A stretch of 64,000 bases of DNA from Falsihalocynthiibacter halioticoli (GCF_025802015.1 NZ_JAOYFC010000001.1:186001-250000), one strand, 5' to 3'. Shown: positions 26,651 to 36,759, counted from the first letter of the stretch. Made by a program: numbers and translations. The notes: generated by a model from the sequence alone, not told the origin.

Positions 26651-26718
26651 ATGCACTTCCTTGAACGAAAACTTCCCCACAGGTTAACCATTTGTAAATA
26701 AATGGAAAGTGGGAAAAT

Positions 26719-26737
26719 AGGTAACTTTGGCTTACCT
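26719..26737. promoter_or_regulatory. Inverted repeat in the gltDB upstream region
   Basis: AGGTAA-CTTTGGC-TTACCT is a 6-base perfect inverted repeat in the 219-base gap between uppP and gltD. It may be an operator for either divergent gene. The rest of the gap is AT-rich and promoter-like, but I cannot assign a -35/-10 pair. Confidence 0.25.
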
Positions 26738-26869
26738 AAAATGCAGGAGGCGCTACAAAAAATGTCATAAATCATGTCGTTTTTTCGTATATAGGTCAGT
26801 AATACTGCCTTTTCTTTTGTTCTGGCCTTGCGTAAAAGGTGCTTCCACTTAGATTTCGGAGGCTCCGCC

Positions 26870-28303
26870 ATGGCAAAACAGCCAATGCTAAAATTTGTGT
26901 CGCTTAATCGCGCAATGCCGACCAAACGGGAAGCAGAAGAGCGTAAGCAGGATTTCGACGAGATCTATGCCGAATTTGCCGCAGCAAAAGCCGCAGAGCA
27001 AGCTAGCCGTTGTAGCCAATGTGGTGTGCCTTATTGTCAGAGCCACTGCCCGCTGCACAATAACATCCCTGACTGGCTCAAATTGACTGCCGAAGGGCGT
27101 CTACAGGAAGCCTACGAAACATCCCAGTTTACGAACACGTTCCCCGAAATCTGTGGTCGTATTTGTCCGCAAGACCGTCTTTGCGAAGGCAACTGTGTGA
27201 TCGAACAATCCGGCCACGAAACAGTCACCATTGGTGCGGTTGAGAAATATTTGACCGACACTGCTTGGGAGAACGGCTGGGTCAAACCAATTGTGCCGGT
27301 TTCTGAGCGTGACGAAAGCGTGGGCATTATCGGCGCTGGTCCTGGCGGACTTGCCGCGGCTGATGTTCTGCGCCGCCAAGGTGTACAGGTAACTGTCTAT
27401 GATCGCTACGATCGCGCGGGCGGGTTGATGACATATGGCATCCCCGGCTTCAAACTCGAAAAAGATGTGGTTCAGAAACGGATCGAGCAGCTTGAAAAAG
27501 GCGGCGTGAAATTCGTTTTGAATTGTAATGTTGGCGAAGACATTACATTCCAAGCCATTCAGGGGCAGCATGACGCGGTTCTGATTGCGACTGGTGTTTA
27601 CAAGTCCCGCGACCTTCAAGCGCCGGGGTCCGGTGCAGAGGGCGTAGTTCGAGCGATTGATTACCTCACAGCGTCTAACAAAAAGAGCTTTGGCGATGAT
27701 GTGCCGGAGTTTGACGGCGGTGACCTGAATGCTGAAGGCAAGCGCGTTGTCGTTGTTGGCGGTGGTGATACCGCCATGGACTGTGTCCGGACCGCGATCC
27801 GTCAGGGTGCAAAGAGCGTGAAATGCCTTTACCGCCGTGACAAGGCCAACATGCCAGGTTCCCAGCGAGAGGTTCAGAACGCCGAAGAAGAAGGCGTGGA
27901 ATTTGTATGGCTCTCAGCGCCGAAGGGCTTCACTGGAGATACGGTTGAAAGCGTTCTGGTTCAGAAGATGCGCCTTGGCAAACCAGATGTATCCGGTCGC
28001 CAGTCACCAGAGGTCATTGAGGGTGCGGACTACGTAGAAGAAGCCGATCTTGTGGTTGCAGCGCTTGGGTTCATGCCAGAAGACCTGCCGACTCTTTGGG
28101 GCGAAGAGGCGCTTGAAGTGACCCGCTGGGGCACAATCAAGGCCAACTTCAAAACGCACGAAACCTCGCTTCCGGGCGTTTACGCTGTTGGCGACATTGT
28201 GCGCGGCGCGAGCCTTGTGGTTTGGGCGATCAAAGACGGGCGCGACGCTGCCGAGTCGATCCTCGATCACCTGAATTCCTCCAGCGCACAGGCTGCTGAG
28301 TAA
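26870..28303 (+). CDS. gltD: Glutamate synthase [NADPH] small subunit
   Basis: This 477-residue flavoprotein passes electrons from NADPH to the large subunit in the GOGAT reaction (glutamine + 2-oxoglutarate to 2 glutamate). The N-terminal cysteine clusters 'CSQCGVPYCQSHCP' and 'CGRICPQDRLCEGNC' (about residues 48-110) hold the [4Fe-4S] centres. FAD and NADPH binding motifs are GAGPGG and 'VVVGGGDTAMDCVRTA'. The ATG at 26870 follows GGAGG. It is 74 bases upstream of gltB and probably co-transcribed. The gltD-gltB order is common in this group. Confidence 0.96.
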   Translation: MAKQPMLKFVSLNRAMPTKREAEERKQDFDEIYAEFAAAKAAEQASRCSQCGVPYCQSHCPLHNNIPDWLKLTAEGRLQEAYETSQFTNTFPEICGRICPQDRLCEGNCVIEQSGHETVTIGAVEKYLTDTAWENGWVKPIVPVSERDESVGIIGAGPGGLAAADVLRRQGVQVTVYDRYDRAGGLMTYGIPGFKLEKDVVQKRIEQLEKGGVKFVLNCNVGEDITFQAIQGQHDAVLIATGVYKSRDLQAPGSGAEGVVRAIDYLTASNKKSFGDDVPEFDGGDLNAEGKRVVVVGGGDTAMDCVRTAIRQGAKSVKCLYRRDKANMPGSQREVQNAEEEGVEFVWLSAPKGFTGDTVESVLVQKMRLGKPDVSGRQSPEVIEGADYVEEADLVVAALGFMPEDLPTLWGEEALEVTRWGTIKANFKTHETSLPGVYAVGDIVRGASLVVWAIKDGRDAAESILDHLNSSSAQAAE

Positions 28304-28377
28304 CCGAATAATTTGCGGACAGAGGCGAAAGCTCCCGCACCAGAATGTGCCCGAACGGGCAAATGTGGAGACTGAAC

Positions 28378-31300
28378 ATGACCAAGTTTGACCAAAACTG
28401 GAAAGCCGCCGAAGAGGCAAAACGCCAATGGATGGCCGAGAACGGCATGTATTCCGAAACAGACGAGCATTCCTCCTGCGGGGTTGGACTGGTTGTTTCG
28501 ATTGACGGGAAGCCTTCGCGGGCTGTTGTCGAGAATGGTATCAAGGCGCTTCGTGCGATTTGGCACCGCGGTGCTGTTGATGCTGACGGCAAAACAGGTG
28601 ATGGCGCGGGTATCCACGTTCAAATCCCGACCGAATTCTTCGAAGACCAAATCCGCCGCACTGGTCACGAGCCGCATGCCGGTGAACGCATTGCGGTTGG
28701 GCAGGTCTTCTTGCCACGTACCAATTTCGGCGCGCAGGAAACATGCCGGACTATCGTTGAGAGCGAAGTCCTTCGGATGGGTTACTATATTTATGGCTGG
28801 CGCCATGTGCCGGTTGATATCGATTGCCTCGGTGCAAAAGCCAACGCGACCCGCCCAGAGATCGAGCAAATCCTGATCAGCAACTCCAAAGGCGTTGATG
28901 AAGAGACGTTCGAGCGCGAGCTTTATGTCATTCGCCGCCGGATCGAAAAAGCCGCTGCCGCTGCGCAAGTACCAGAGCTTTATATCTGTTCGCTGTCCTG
29001 CCGTTCGATCATCTACAAAGGTATGATGTTGGCCGAGCAGGTGAGTGTTTTCTATCCTGACCTTGAGGACGAACGTTTCGAAAGCGCATTTGCAATCTAT
29101 CACCAGCGCTATTCGACAAACACATTCCCGCAGTGGTGGCTCGCACAGCCATTCCGCATGTTGGCTCACAACGGCGAGATCAACACCCTCAAGGGCAACG
29201 TCAACTGGATGAAGAGCCACGAAATCCGCATGGCCTCCGGTGCATTTGGCGAGATGGCAGAAGACATCAAGCCAATCATCGCAAGCGGCTCATCTGACTC
29301 TGCGGCGCTGGACTCTGTGTTTGAGGTTCTTGTCCGCGCTGGACGAAATGCTCCGATGGCCAAGACGATGCTTATCCCGGAAAGCTGGGCGCAGCAGGCT
29401 GTTGAGCTGCCCAAGGCTTGGCGCGACATGTATTCCTATTGCAACTCCGTAATGGAGCCGTGGGACGGCCCCGCCGCGCTTGCCATGACCGATGGTCGTT
29501 GGGTTTGCGCGGGTCTTGACCGTAACGGCCTGCGCCCCATGCGCTATGTCGTAACTGGTGACGGCATGCTGATCGCCGGTTCCGAAGCGGGTATGGTGCC
29601 AATCGAAGAAGCCAGTGTCGTTGAGAAAGGTGCGCTTGGACCAGGGCAGATCATTGCTGTCGATATGCAGGACGGTAAACTCTTCCACGACACTGAGATC
29701 AAGGATCAGCTTGCTGCGAGCCAGCCTTTTGGAGAATGGGTCCAGAAAATCAGCAACCTTGACGATCAGCTTTCTGACAAAACCGAGACGGCTGTATTCT
29801 CTGGACAGGAGCTTCGGACCCGTCAAGTTGCCGCTGGCTACACTGTCGAAGAGCTTGAGCAAATTCTCCAGCCAATGGCCGAAGACGCAAAAGAGGCGAT
29901 TGCCTCTATGGGTGACGATACGCCCAGCGCGGTTCTTTCCGAGCGGTACCGTCCGCTGAGCCACTTCTTCCGCCAGAACTTCTCTCAGGTGACGAACCCA
30001 CCGATTGACTCGCTTCGCGAATATCGCGTGATGAGCCTCAAGACACGGTTCGGAAACCTGAAGAACGTGCTGGATGAGGACTCCAGCCAGACAGAGATTA
30101 TCGTTCTGGAAAGCCCATTCATCGGCAACGCCCAATTTGACTCATTGATGGAGCATCTTGGACAGAGCGTTGTTACGCTTGACTGTACCTTCCCTGTAAA
30201 CGGTGATCCGTCAGAGTTGCGCCGTGGCCTTGATCGTATCCGTGCCGAAGCAGAGGACGCCGTTCGTTCTGGTGGTGCGCATATCGTGCTGTCTGATATC
30301 AACCAAGGGCCAGATCGCGCGGCCATGCCGATGATCCTTGCCACAAGTGCTGTGCATTCGCATCTGACGCGCAAAGGTCTTCGGACATTCTGTTCGATCT
30401 CCGTGCGGTCTGCTGAATGTATCGATCCGCACTACTTTGCCGTTCTGATCGGCTGTGGTGCAACAATCGTGAACGCGTATTTGGCCGAGGATTCACTCGC
30501 TGACCGTATCGAACGCGGTTTGATCGATTGTACGCTGACCGAGGCGGTGGCTCGCTATCGTGGCGCGATTGATGCTGGCCTTCTCAAGATTATGGCCAAG
30601 ATGGGGATTTCGGTGATTTCCTCCTATCGCGGTGGTCTGAACTTTGAGGCCGTTGGCCTGTCTCGTGCGATGGTTGCGGAGTATTTCCCTGGCCTCACTA
30701 GCCGTATTTCCGGCATCGGTGTGCTGGGTATTCAGCGCAAGGTCGAGGCTGTTCACAAGCTCGGTTGGGGCGGGGGCTCTGATGTCCTGCCAATCGGCGG
30801 TTTCTATAAATCGCGGAAGTCCGGCGAGTTCCACGCGTGGGAAGCGCAATCCATGCACATGCTTCAGGCTGCTTGTACCAAAGCGTCCTATGAGCTGTGG
30901 CAGCAGTTCTCTGCTAAAATGCGCGCGAACCCGCCAATCCATCTTCGCGATCTGCTGGCGATCCAACCACTTGGAAAAGCTATCCCGATCGAGGAAGTCG
31001 AGAGCATCACTGCAATCCGCAAGCGTTTCGTAACGCCAGGCATGTCCCTCGGTGCGCTCAGCCCAGAGGCCCACAAAACGCTTAACGTTGCAATGAACCG
31101 CATCGGCGCCAAATCTGACTCTGGCGAAGGCGGCGAAGATCCGGCGCATTTTGTTCCGGAGCCAAACGGCGACAACCCGTCTGCCAAGATCAAGCAGGTT
31201 GCTTCGGGGCGCTTCGGTGTAACTGCCGAATACCTGAACCAATGCGAAGAGCTTGAAATCAAGGTTGCCCAAGGCGCGAAGCCGGGTGAGGGCGGACAGC

Positions 31301-32913
31301 TTCCGGGCATGAAAGTGACCGATCTGATTGCGCGTCTGCGTCACTCGACAAAAGGTGTGACACTGATTTCGCCGCCACCACACCACGATATCTATTCCAT
31401 CGAGGATCTGGCGCAACTTATCTATGACCTCAAGCAGATCAACCCGCGCTGTAAGGTAACAGTTAAGCTCGTTGCGGCTTCAGGTGTTGGTACGATTGCT
31501 GCCGGCGTGGCCAAAGCCAAGGCCGACGTGATCCTGATTTCGGGTCACAACGGCGGAACAGGTGCATCGCCAGCCACCTCTATCAAATACGCGGGTCTTC
31601 CGTGGGAGATGGGTCTGACAGAGGCACATCAGGTTCTCGCAATGAACAACCTACGTGAGCGTGTAACGCTGCGCACGGATGGTGGCCTTCGTACTGGCCG
31701 CGATATTGTGATGGCAGCGATGATGGGTGCTGAAGAATACGGCATCGGAACTGCCGCACTGATTGCGATGGGCTGTATTATGGTTCGTCAGTGTCAGTCG
31801 AACACATGTCCGGTTGGTGTATGTACACAAGACGAAGACCTGCGTGCCAAGTTTAATGGTTCTGCTGAAAAGGTTGTGAACCTCATCACTTTCTATGCAC
31901 AAGAAGTTCGCGAAATTCTCGCCAGCATCGGTGCACGGAGCCTAGACGAAGTGATTGGCCGCGCTGATCTTCTGTCTCAGGTGAGCCGCGGTTCTGCGCA
32001 TCTTGACGATCTTGATCTCAACCCTCTGCTTATCAAAGTGGATGGCGCGGATAACATCGTTTATGACCGCAACAAACCACGCAACGCTGTGCCGGATACG
32101 CTGGATGCGCAAATCGTGAAAGACGCCGCGCGCTTCCTGAACGAAGGCGAGAAAATGCAGCTTCAGTACGCGGTGCAAAACACCGACCGTACAATTGGCA
32201 CACGCACATCGAGCCACATCGTTCAGAACTTCGGCATGCGCAACTCGCTACAGGCCGACCACCTGACTGTGAAACTCAATGGTTCGGCTGGTCAGTCTCT
32301 TGGTGCTTTTGCCGCGCCTGGTCTCAAGATCGAGGTGTCCGGCGATGCGAACGACTACGTAGGCAAGGGTCTTTCCGGAGGTACAATCGTCGTACGTCCG
32401 CCAATGAACTCGCCTCTTGTAGCTGCTGACAACACTATCATCGGCAACACTGTCCTGTACGGTGCAACGGATGGCTATCTCTTTGCGGCTGGTCGTGCTG
32501 GTGAGCGCTTCGCGGTGCGGAACTCCGGCGCCAAGGTTGTGATCGAGGGCTGCGGCGCTTCGGGTTGTGAATATATGACTGGCGGTGTTGCTGTTATCCT
32601 TGGTGACATCAGCGCAAACTTCGGCGCAGGCATGACCGGTGGTATGGCTTATGTTTATGACCCATCGGGCAGCGCATGCGATCTGATGAACATGGAAACA
32701 TTGGTGACATGCCCTGTAACCGTTGATCATTGGGAGGCCCAACTTAAGGGTCTTATCGAGCGCCATGTCGAGGAAACCGGAAGCATCAAAGCTGCGGAAA
32801 TCCTGCGTCATTGGGATATCGAGAAATCGCATTTCGTGCAGATTTGTCCGAAAGAGATGCTCAAACATATCCCGCATCCGCTCAGCAACGAAACAGACGC
32901 TGCTCGGGCCTAA
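28378..32913 (+). CDS. gltB: Glutamate synthase [NADPH] large subunit
   Basis: The 1511-residue subunit contains the class II glutaminase domain, the FMN-binding 2-oxoglutarate domain and the C-terminal beta-helix. A short propeptide precedes the nucleophile cysteine in 'HSSCGVGLVVSIDG' (about residue 34), normally exposed by cleavage. The FMN/[3Fe-4S] region includes 'GHNGGTGASPATSIKYAGLP' and 'CQSNTCPVGVCTQD'. The ATG at 28378 follows GGAG by 7 bases. It works with gltD in nitrogen assimilation. A strong hairpin follows the stop. Confidence 0.97.
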   Translation: MTKFDQNWKAAEEAKRQWMAENGMYSETDEHSSCGVGLVVSIDGKPSRAVVENGIKALRAIWHRGAVDADGKTGDGAGIHVQIPTEFFEDQIRRTGHEPHAGERIAVGQVFLPRTNFGAQETCRTIVESEVLRMGYYIYGWRHVPVDIDCLGAKANATRPEIEQILISNSKGVDEETFERELYVIRRRIEKAAAAAQVPELYICSLSCRSIIYKGMMLAEQVSVFYPDLEDERFESAFAIYHQRYSTNTFPQWWLAQPFRMLAHNGEINTLKGNVNWMKSHEIRMASGAFGEMAEDIKPIIASGSSDSAALDSVFEVLVRAGRNAPMAKTMLIPESWAQQAVELPKAWRDMYSYCNSVMEPWDGPAALAMTDGRWVCAGLDRNGLRPMRYVVTGDGMLIAGSEAGMVPIEEASVVEKGALGPGQIIAVDMQDGKLFHDTEIKDQLAASQPFGEWVQKISNLDDQLSDKTETAVFSGQELRTRQVAAGYTVEELEQILQPMAEDAKEAIASMGDDTPSAVLSERYRPLSHFFRQNFSQVTNPPIDSLREYRVMSLKTRFGNLKNVLDEDSSQTEIIVLESPFIGNAQFDSLMEHLGQSVVTLDCTFPVNGDPSELRRGLDRIRAEAEDAVRSGGAHIVLSDINQGPDRAAMPMILATSAVHSHLTRKGLRTFCSISVRSAECIDPHYFAVLIGCGATIVNAYLAEDSLADRIERGLIDCTLTEAVARYRGAIDAGLLKIMAKMGISVISSYRGGLNFEAVGLSRAMVAEYFPGLTSRISGIGVLGIQRKVEAVHKLGWGGGSDVLPIGGFYKSRKSGEFHAWEAQSMHMLQAACTKASYELWQQFSAKMRANPPIHLRDLLAIQPLGKAIPIEEVESITAIRKRFVTPGMSLGALSPEAHKTLNVAMNRIGAKSDSGEGGEDPAHFVPEPNGDNPSAKIKQVASGRFGVTAEYLNQCEELEIKVAQGAKPGEGGQLPGMKVTDLIARLRHSTKGVTLISPPPHHDIYSIEDLAQLIYDLKQINPRCKVTVKLVAASGVGTIAAGVAKAKADVILISGHNGGTGASPATSIKYAGLPWEMGLTEAHQVLAMNNLRERVTLRTDGGLRTGRDIVMAAMMGAEEYGIGTAALIAMGCIMVRQCQSNTCPVGVCTQDEDLRAKFNGSAEKVVNLITFYAQEVREILASIGARSLDEVIGRADLLSQVSRGSAHLDDLDLNPLLIKVDGADNIVYDRNKPRNAVPDTLDAQIVKDAARFLNEGEKMQLQYAVQNTDRTIGTRTSSHIVQNFGMRNSLQADHLTVKLNGSAGQSLGAFAAPGLKIEVSGDANDYVGKGLSGGTIVVRPPMNSPLVAADNTIIGNTVLYGATDGYLFAAGRAGERFAVRNSGAKVVIEGCGASGCEYMTGGVAVILGDISANFGAGMTGGMAYVYDPSGSACDLMNMETLVTCPVTVDHWEAQLKGLIERHVEETGSIKAAEILRHWDIEKSHFVQICPKEMLKHIPHPLSNETDAARA

Positions 32914-32938
32914 CCCGGCCAATCGCACGAGTAGATTA

Positions 32939-32970
32939 TTGCGGCCCGACCTTTACGGATCGGGCCGCAA
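32939..32970 (+). terminator. Strong hairpin after gltB
   Basis: TTGCGGCCCGA (32939-32949), a 10-base loop and TCGGGCCGCAA (32960-32970) give a perfect 11-base stem 26 bases after the gltB stop. The following T-run is poor (TTGCGTTTGG), so termination may be partial or the hairpin may protect the 3' end. Confidence 0.65.
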
Positions 32971-33004
32971 TTGCGTTTGGCTGACTTGACCGCTCCTCGA
33001 ATGC

Positions 33005-33799
33005 ATGGTTCCTAGAAGCGTGGCAAAACGAGCAAAAAAGAAACCGGCCAAAGCGCCAGCAAAGAAACAGAGCAAACGGGCAAAGCCAAAGGCAAAACCC
33101 GAAAGCGATGGCGGCTGGCGTATATTCGCGCCGTTCCGCCGCGCGCGGAAATGGATTGTCCGTGGCGCTTTGGGCGTCTTGGCTTTGATTTTAGCGGTTG
33201 TTTTCCTCTTTGGTTTCGTTGCGCCGCCGACAACACCTTATATCGTTTCGGAAGCGCGCCGATTGGGCGGTATTGATCGTTCGTGGATTGCGTTTGAGGA
33301 TGTCGCCTCTGTAATGCCCCGAAGCGTGGTTGCGGCAGAGGATGCGAATTTCTGTTCTCACTGGGGCTTTGACATGGAAGCCATCCGTGAGGCCCTTGAA
33401 GCCGGTGGGCAGCGTGGCGCCTCGACTATATCGCAGCAAGTCGTGAAAAACGTCTTCCTCTGGCAAGGCCGCTCATGGCCTCGAAAAGCAATGGAGGCGA
33501 GTTTGACCCCTCTTGTTGAGGCTTTGTGGAGCAAGCAGCGTATCCTTGAGGTTTACTTGAACGTTGCCGAATTTGACGAAGGTGTTTTTGGGGTCGAGGC
33601 GGCCGCCCACCATTATTTCAAAACCCATCCGTCAAAGCTTACAGCCCGTCAGGCGAGCCTTCTCGCGGCGGTCTTGCCAAACCCCAAGGGCCGCTCCGCT
33701 TCAAATCCGTCTTCGTGGTTGTCGCGACGGGCCAACAGCATTGCCGACGGGGCGGCTACAATTCGCGCGGATGGTCGCGCAGAGTGTTTCGAAGGTTGA
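33005..33799 (+). CDS. mtgA: Monofunctional peptidoglycan transglycosylase
   Basis: This 264-residue GT51 enzyme polymerises lipid II into glycan strands in the periplasm. A lysine/alanine-rich cytoplasmic N-terminus (residues 1-35) precedes one membrane anchor ('GALGVLALILAVVFLFGFV'). The catalytic motifs 'AAEDANFCSHWGFD' (catalytic Glu) and 'GASTISQQVVKNVFLWQGR' follow, then 'RILEVYLNVAEFDEGVFGVE'. The ATG at 33005 is used; a GTG at 33020 is possible. No transpeptidase domain is present. Confidence 0.95.
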   Translation: MVPRSVAKRAKKKPAKAPAKKQSKRAKPKAKPESDGGWRIFAPFRRARKWIVRGALGVLALILAVVFLFGFVAPPTTPYIVSEARRLGGIDRSWIAFEDVASVMPRSVVAAEDANFCSHWGFDMEAIREALEAGGQRGASTISQQVVKNVFLWQGRSWPRKAMEASLTPLVEALWSKQRILEVYLNVAEFDEGVFGVEAAAHHYFKTHPSKLTARQASLLAAVLPNPKGRSASNPSSWLSRRANSIADGAATIRADGRAECFEG

Positions 33800-33853
33800 A
33801 CTACCTGTCGTTTCACGGCAATTAGAGAGAAACCCAGCAAGAGTGTTCATTCT

Positions 33854-34519
33854 ATGATCCGACTTTTTCACGTTCCCCTTTCTCCGTTTTGTCGCAAAGT
33901 TCGACTCAGTCTCGCTGAGAAAAAGCTGGAGGTTGAGCTTGTTGAAGAGCGCTATTGGGAAAAGGATAGCGAGTTCTTGCGCCGCAATCCTGCGGCCAAG
34001 GTGCCCGTTCTGAAGATGGATGGGCTGATGATGGCCGAAAGCAGCGCGATCTGTGAGTACATCGAAGAAAAGCATCCTTCGCCAGCATTGTTGCCCAAGG
34101 GCGCGGCGGAGCGTTTTGAAGTGCGGCGCATGGTGAGCTGGTTTGACGATAAGTTCCACCATGAGGTTACCTCCAAACTGCTGTATGAGCGCGTAAATAA
34201 AAAGGTGATGTCGCAGGGGTATCCCGACTCTGCAAATGTGAAGGCGGGCGCGCGCAACATCAAATATCACATTGATTATATGGGTTGGCTTCTGGACCAG
34301 CGCCGCTGGCTCGCCGGTGATGTTATGACGCTTGCGGATTTCGCAGCGGCCGCGCATTTCTCCGCGCTTGATTACATTTCGGATGTGGATTGGAACCGCA
34401 ACGAGAATGTCAAAATGTGGTACGCCAAAATCAAATCCCGTCCTGCCTTCCGTTCGCTTTTGGCGGATCAGATTCCAGGCTACCCACCCGCACAGCACTA
34501 TGCGGACCTTGATTTTTGA
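33854..34519 (+). CDS. Glutathione S-transferase family protein
   Basis: The 221-residue protein has an N-terminal thioredoxin-like domain ('FHVPLSPFCRKVRLSLAEKK', with the beta3 cis-proline in 'AAKVPVLKMDG' and the GSH-binding 'AESSAICEYIEEKHP') and a helical C-terminal domain. The substrate is unknown. Its stop overlaps the TTG start of queG (TTGA), so the two may be coupled. The cysteine in SPFC could act as the catalytic residue in an omega/beta-type way. Confidence 0.88.
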   Translation: MIRLFHVPLSPFCRKVRLSLAEKKLEVELVEERYWEKDSEFLRRNPAAKVPVLKMDGLMMAESSAICEYIEEKHPSPALLPKGAAERFEVRRMVSWFDDKFHHEVTSKLLYERVNKKVMSQGYPDSANVKAGARNIKYHIDYMGWLLDQRRWLAGDVMTLADFAAAAHFSALDYISDVDWNRNENVKMWYAKIKSRPAFRSLLADQIPGYPPAQHYADLDF

Positions 34520-35550
34520 GTGATGACTTACGAGAAAAACTTGAGGCCTACGCGCTAGAGGCCGGATTTGCCAAAATGGGCATCTGTCGGCCGGATGCTG
34601 TACCTGAAATTGCTTCCCGACTTGCCGAATACGTTGACAAGGGCCGCCATGGCCAGATGGGGTGGATGGCGGAGCGTATGCACTGGAGAGGCGCGCCGGA
34701 TGCGCTTTGGCCTGAAGCAAAATCTGTCATTATGTTGGCCGAGCCTTATACCCAAGAGTTCGATCCTCGAGATGTACTCGAGATGCCTGATCGCGGCGCG
34801 ATTAGCGTTTATGCCCAAAACCGCGATTACCATGACATTGTCAAGAAGCGCCTCAAGCGTGTCGGGCGGTGGCTGATCGAGCAAGCGCCCGAAGCGCAGA
34901 TCAAGGTTTTCGTTGACACCGCCCCGGTCATGGAAAAGCCGCTTGCTGCAGCGGCGGGGCTTGGCTGGCAGGGGAAGCACACCAATCTAATATCGCGGGA
35001 TCTTGGCAGTTGGTTTTTCCTTGGTGCGATTTTCACAACGGTCGAGTTTGCGCCTGATGATCGCGTACGCGAGACCTGCGGGAGTTGCCGCGCGTGCCTT
35101 GATGTCTGTCCGACCGACGCTTTTCCTGCGCCTTACCAACTCGATGCGCGGCGGTGCATTTCCTATCTCACAATCGAGCATCATGGCCCGATAGACGAAG
35201 AGCTGCGCGGCCTGATGGGTAACCATATCTACGGGTGCGATGATTGCCTTGCGGCTTGTCCGTGGAACAAGTTCGCGGTTGAGGCCAGCGAGATGCGCTA
35301 TGCGGCCAAAGATGATTTGATCGCGCCGAAGCTTGCCGAGCTTGCAACTCTGGACGACACAGAGTTCCGCCAGAAATTTGCTGGCTCGCCCGTTAAGCGG
35401 ATCGGGCGCAACCGGTTCATCCGCAACGTACTTTACGCCATTGGTAACTCGGGTGACACGACGCTGCGCGCAAGTGCTGCGGCGCATCTCGAGGATCCGG
35501 ATGAGACCGTCTCCGATGCCGCGCGCTGGGCTGTTGCCCAACTCACATAA
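34516..35550 (+). CDS. queG: Epoxyqueuosine reductase
   Basis: This 344-residue cobalamin-dependent iron-sulfur enzyme performs the last step of queuosine synthesis on tRNA. Two ferredoxin-like clusters are visible: CGSCRACLDVCP and CDDCLAACPWN. 'RCISYLTIEHHGPI' is diagnostic for QueG. The TTG at 34516 overlaps the GST stop and is the only in-frame start that keeps the full N-terminus. The C-terminal part includes HEAT-like sequence ('ALAASAAAHLEDPDETV' type, read here as 'RASAAAHLEDPDETVSDAAR'). Confidence 0.93.
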   Translation: MSDDLREKLEAYALEAGFAKMGICRPDAVPEIASRLAEYVDKGRHGQMGWMAERMHWRGAPDALWPEAKSVIMLAEPYTQEFDPRDVLEMPDRGAISVYAQNRDYHDIVKKRLKRVGRWLIEQAPEAQIKVFVDTAPVMEKPLAAAAGLGWQGKHTNLISRDLGSWFFLGAIFTTVEFAPDDRVRETCGSCRACLDVCPTDAFPAPYQLDARRCISYLTIEHHGPIDEELRGLMGNHIYGCDDCLAACPWNKFAVEASEMRYAAKDDLIAPKLAELATLDDTEFRQKFAGSPVKRIGRNRFIRNVLYAIGNSGDTTLRASAAAHLEDPDETVSDAARWAVAQLT

Positions 35551-35578
35551 CCCAATGCCCTTAGGGGCTGGAGCAAAC

Positions 35579-36496
35579 ATGAACCATTACGCAGGAATAC
35601 TGTCGAAGCTTTTGTCCGTAACAATTTTTATGGGCATGGCGACCTGCGTCAAAGCGGTTTCTGGCGATATCCCAGCCGGAGAGATCGTATTCTTCCGCTC
35701 TTTCTTTGCGCTTCCGGTAATCATCGTTTGGCTTGCGATGTCGCACAATCTTCCGAATGGATTGCGTGCCGCTAATCCGCTTGGCCATGTGTGGCGTGGC
35801 TTCATGGGGATTATCGCAATGGGGTTCGGCTTCTCTGCGATCGGCCTGCTACCGTTGCCGGAATTTACCGCGATTGGCTATGCCGCACCGCTTCTGGTGG
35901 TTATTTTTGCGGCGATGTTCCTCAATGAAAAGGTCGGTGTGTTCAGGTTGTCAGCCGTGACTGTTGGCCTAATTGGGGTGATCGTTGTGATCTATCCGCG
36001 CTTGTCGATTGGAGGTGGTGGGCTTGGCGACAGAGAGGCGCTGGGCGCGCTTCTTGCTCTTATGGGCGCGTGTTTCGCCGCCCTTGCACAGGTGTTCATA
36101 CGTAAGATGACCAAGACAGAAACGACAAGCGCAATTGTGTTTTGGTTCTCCGTAACTGGTTCGGTTATGGCTTTGTTTACCATTCCTTTCGGCTGGGTTA
36201 TGCCTGACGGGCGAGAGTTGTTGCTCTTGGTGCTATCGGGCATCCTCGGAGGACTGGGGCAAATTTTCCTGACGACAAGCTATCGGCTTTCCGACGCATC
36301 TCTCGTCGCACCGTTTGCTTATGCGTCGATGATTCTGTCAATTGCTGTTGGGTATTTCGTATTTGACGAAGTACCCACGGTTATCATGCTCATCGGTGCT
36401 TCAATCATCATTTCCGCGGGAATTGCGATTATTCTGCGAGAACGGCACCTTGGCCTCAAACGCGCGCAGCAGCGCAAAAGCGACAGCAGCTTCTAA
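35579..36496 (+). CDS. EamA family transporter (drug/metabolite transporter superfamily)
   Basis: The 305-residue protein has 10 hydrophobic segments arranged as two EamA repeats, the first around 'IPAGEIVFFRSFFALPVIIV' and the second ending 'VPTVIMLIGASIIISAGIAI'. Family members export small metabolites or amino acids; the substrate is not predictable. The ATG at 35579 has GGAG nearby. An in-frame ATG at 35555 is an alternative start. Confidence 0.87.
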   Translation: MNHYAGILSKLLSVTIFMGMATCVKAVSGDIPAGEIVFFRSFFALPVIIVWLAMSHNLPNGLRAANPLGHVWRGFMGIIAMGFGFSAIGLLPLPEFTAIGYAAPLLVVIFAAMFLNEKVGVFRLSAVTVGLIGVIVVIYPRLSIGGGGLGDREALGALLALMGACFAALAQVFIRKMTKTETTSAIVFWFSVTGSVMALFTIPFGWVMPDGRELLLLVLSGILGGLGQIFLTTSYRLSDASLVAPFAYASMILSIAVGYFVFDEVPTVIMLIGASIIISAGIAIILRERHLGLKRAQQRKSDSSF

Positions 36497-36561
36497 GGCC
36501 AGATTTGGGCGAAACCGCCGTTTTGTGCTAGGATGGGGGACAGCCAGATTTGGAGGGTCCC

Positions 36562-36759
36562 ATGAAAAGACATTTGCTTGATCACCCGCGTACCCGCGAA
36601 GACAGCAATCTAATTCAAAAGTTCAACAGAGTCCGGCGCAACCTCGGGAGTTTCGGCCCGCATGAGTCGATCCGTTCGCTACATCGCCGGAGTCACGCGG
36701 CAGAGCCTGGCAATGCGCGCATGGTGCAATACGCCAGAATCCACCGCGCGCAATCCTAG
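36562..36759 (+). CDS. Possible small basic protein, unrecognised
   Basis: A 65-codon frame starts MKRHLLDHPRTREDSNL after GGAGGG at 36553-36558. It is rich in Arg and His and has no hydrophobic segment. It lies between an EamA gene and convergent ilvE and ends 4 bases into the ilvE 3' end. The good ribosome site supports expression, but there is no family recognition. It could equally be a chance frame. Confidence 0.35.
   Translation: MKRHLLDHPRTREDSNLIQKFNRVRRNLGSFGPHESIRSLHRRSHAAEPGNARMVQYARIHRAQS

Noticed and set aside
28267..32928. Long minus-strand frames opposite gltB (up to about 300 codons)
   Set aside because: They mirror the codon pattern of gltB, have no ribosome sites or family features, and are typical antisense shadows in GC-biased coding DNA.
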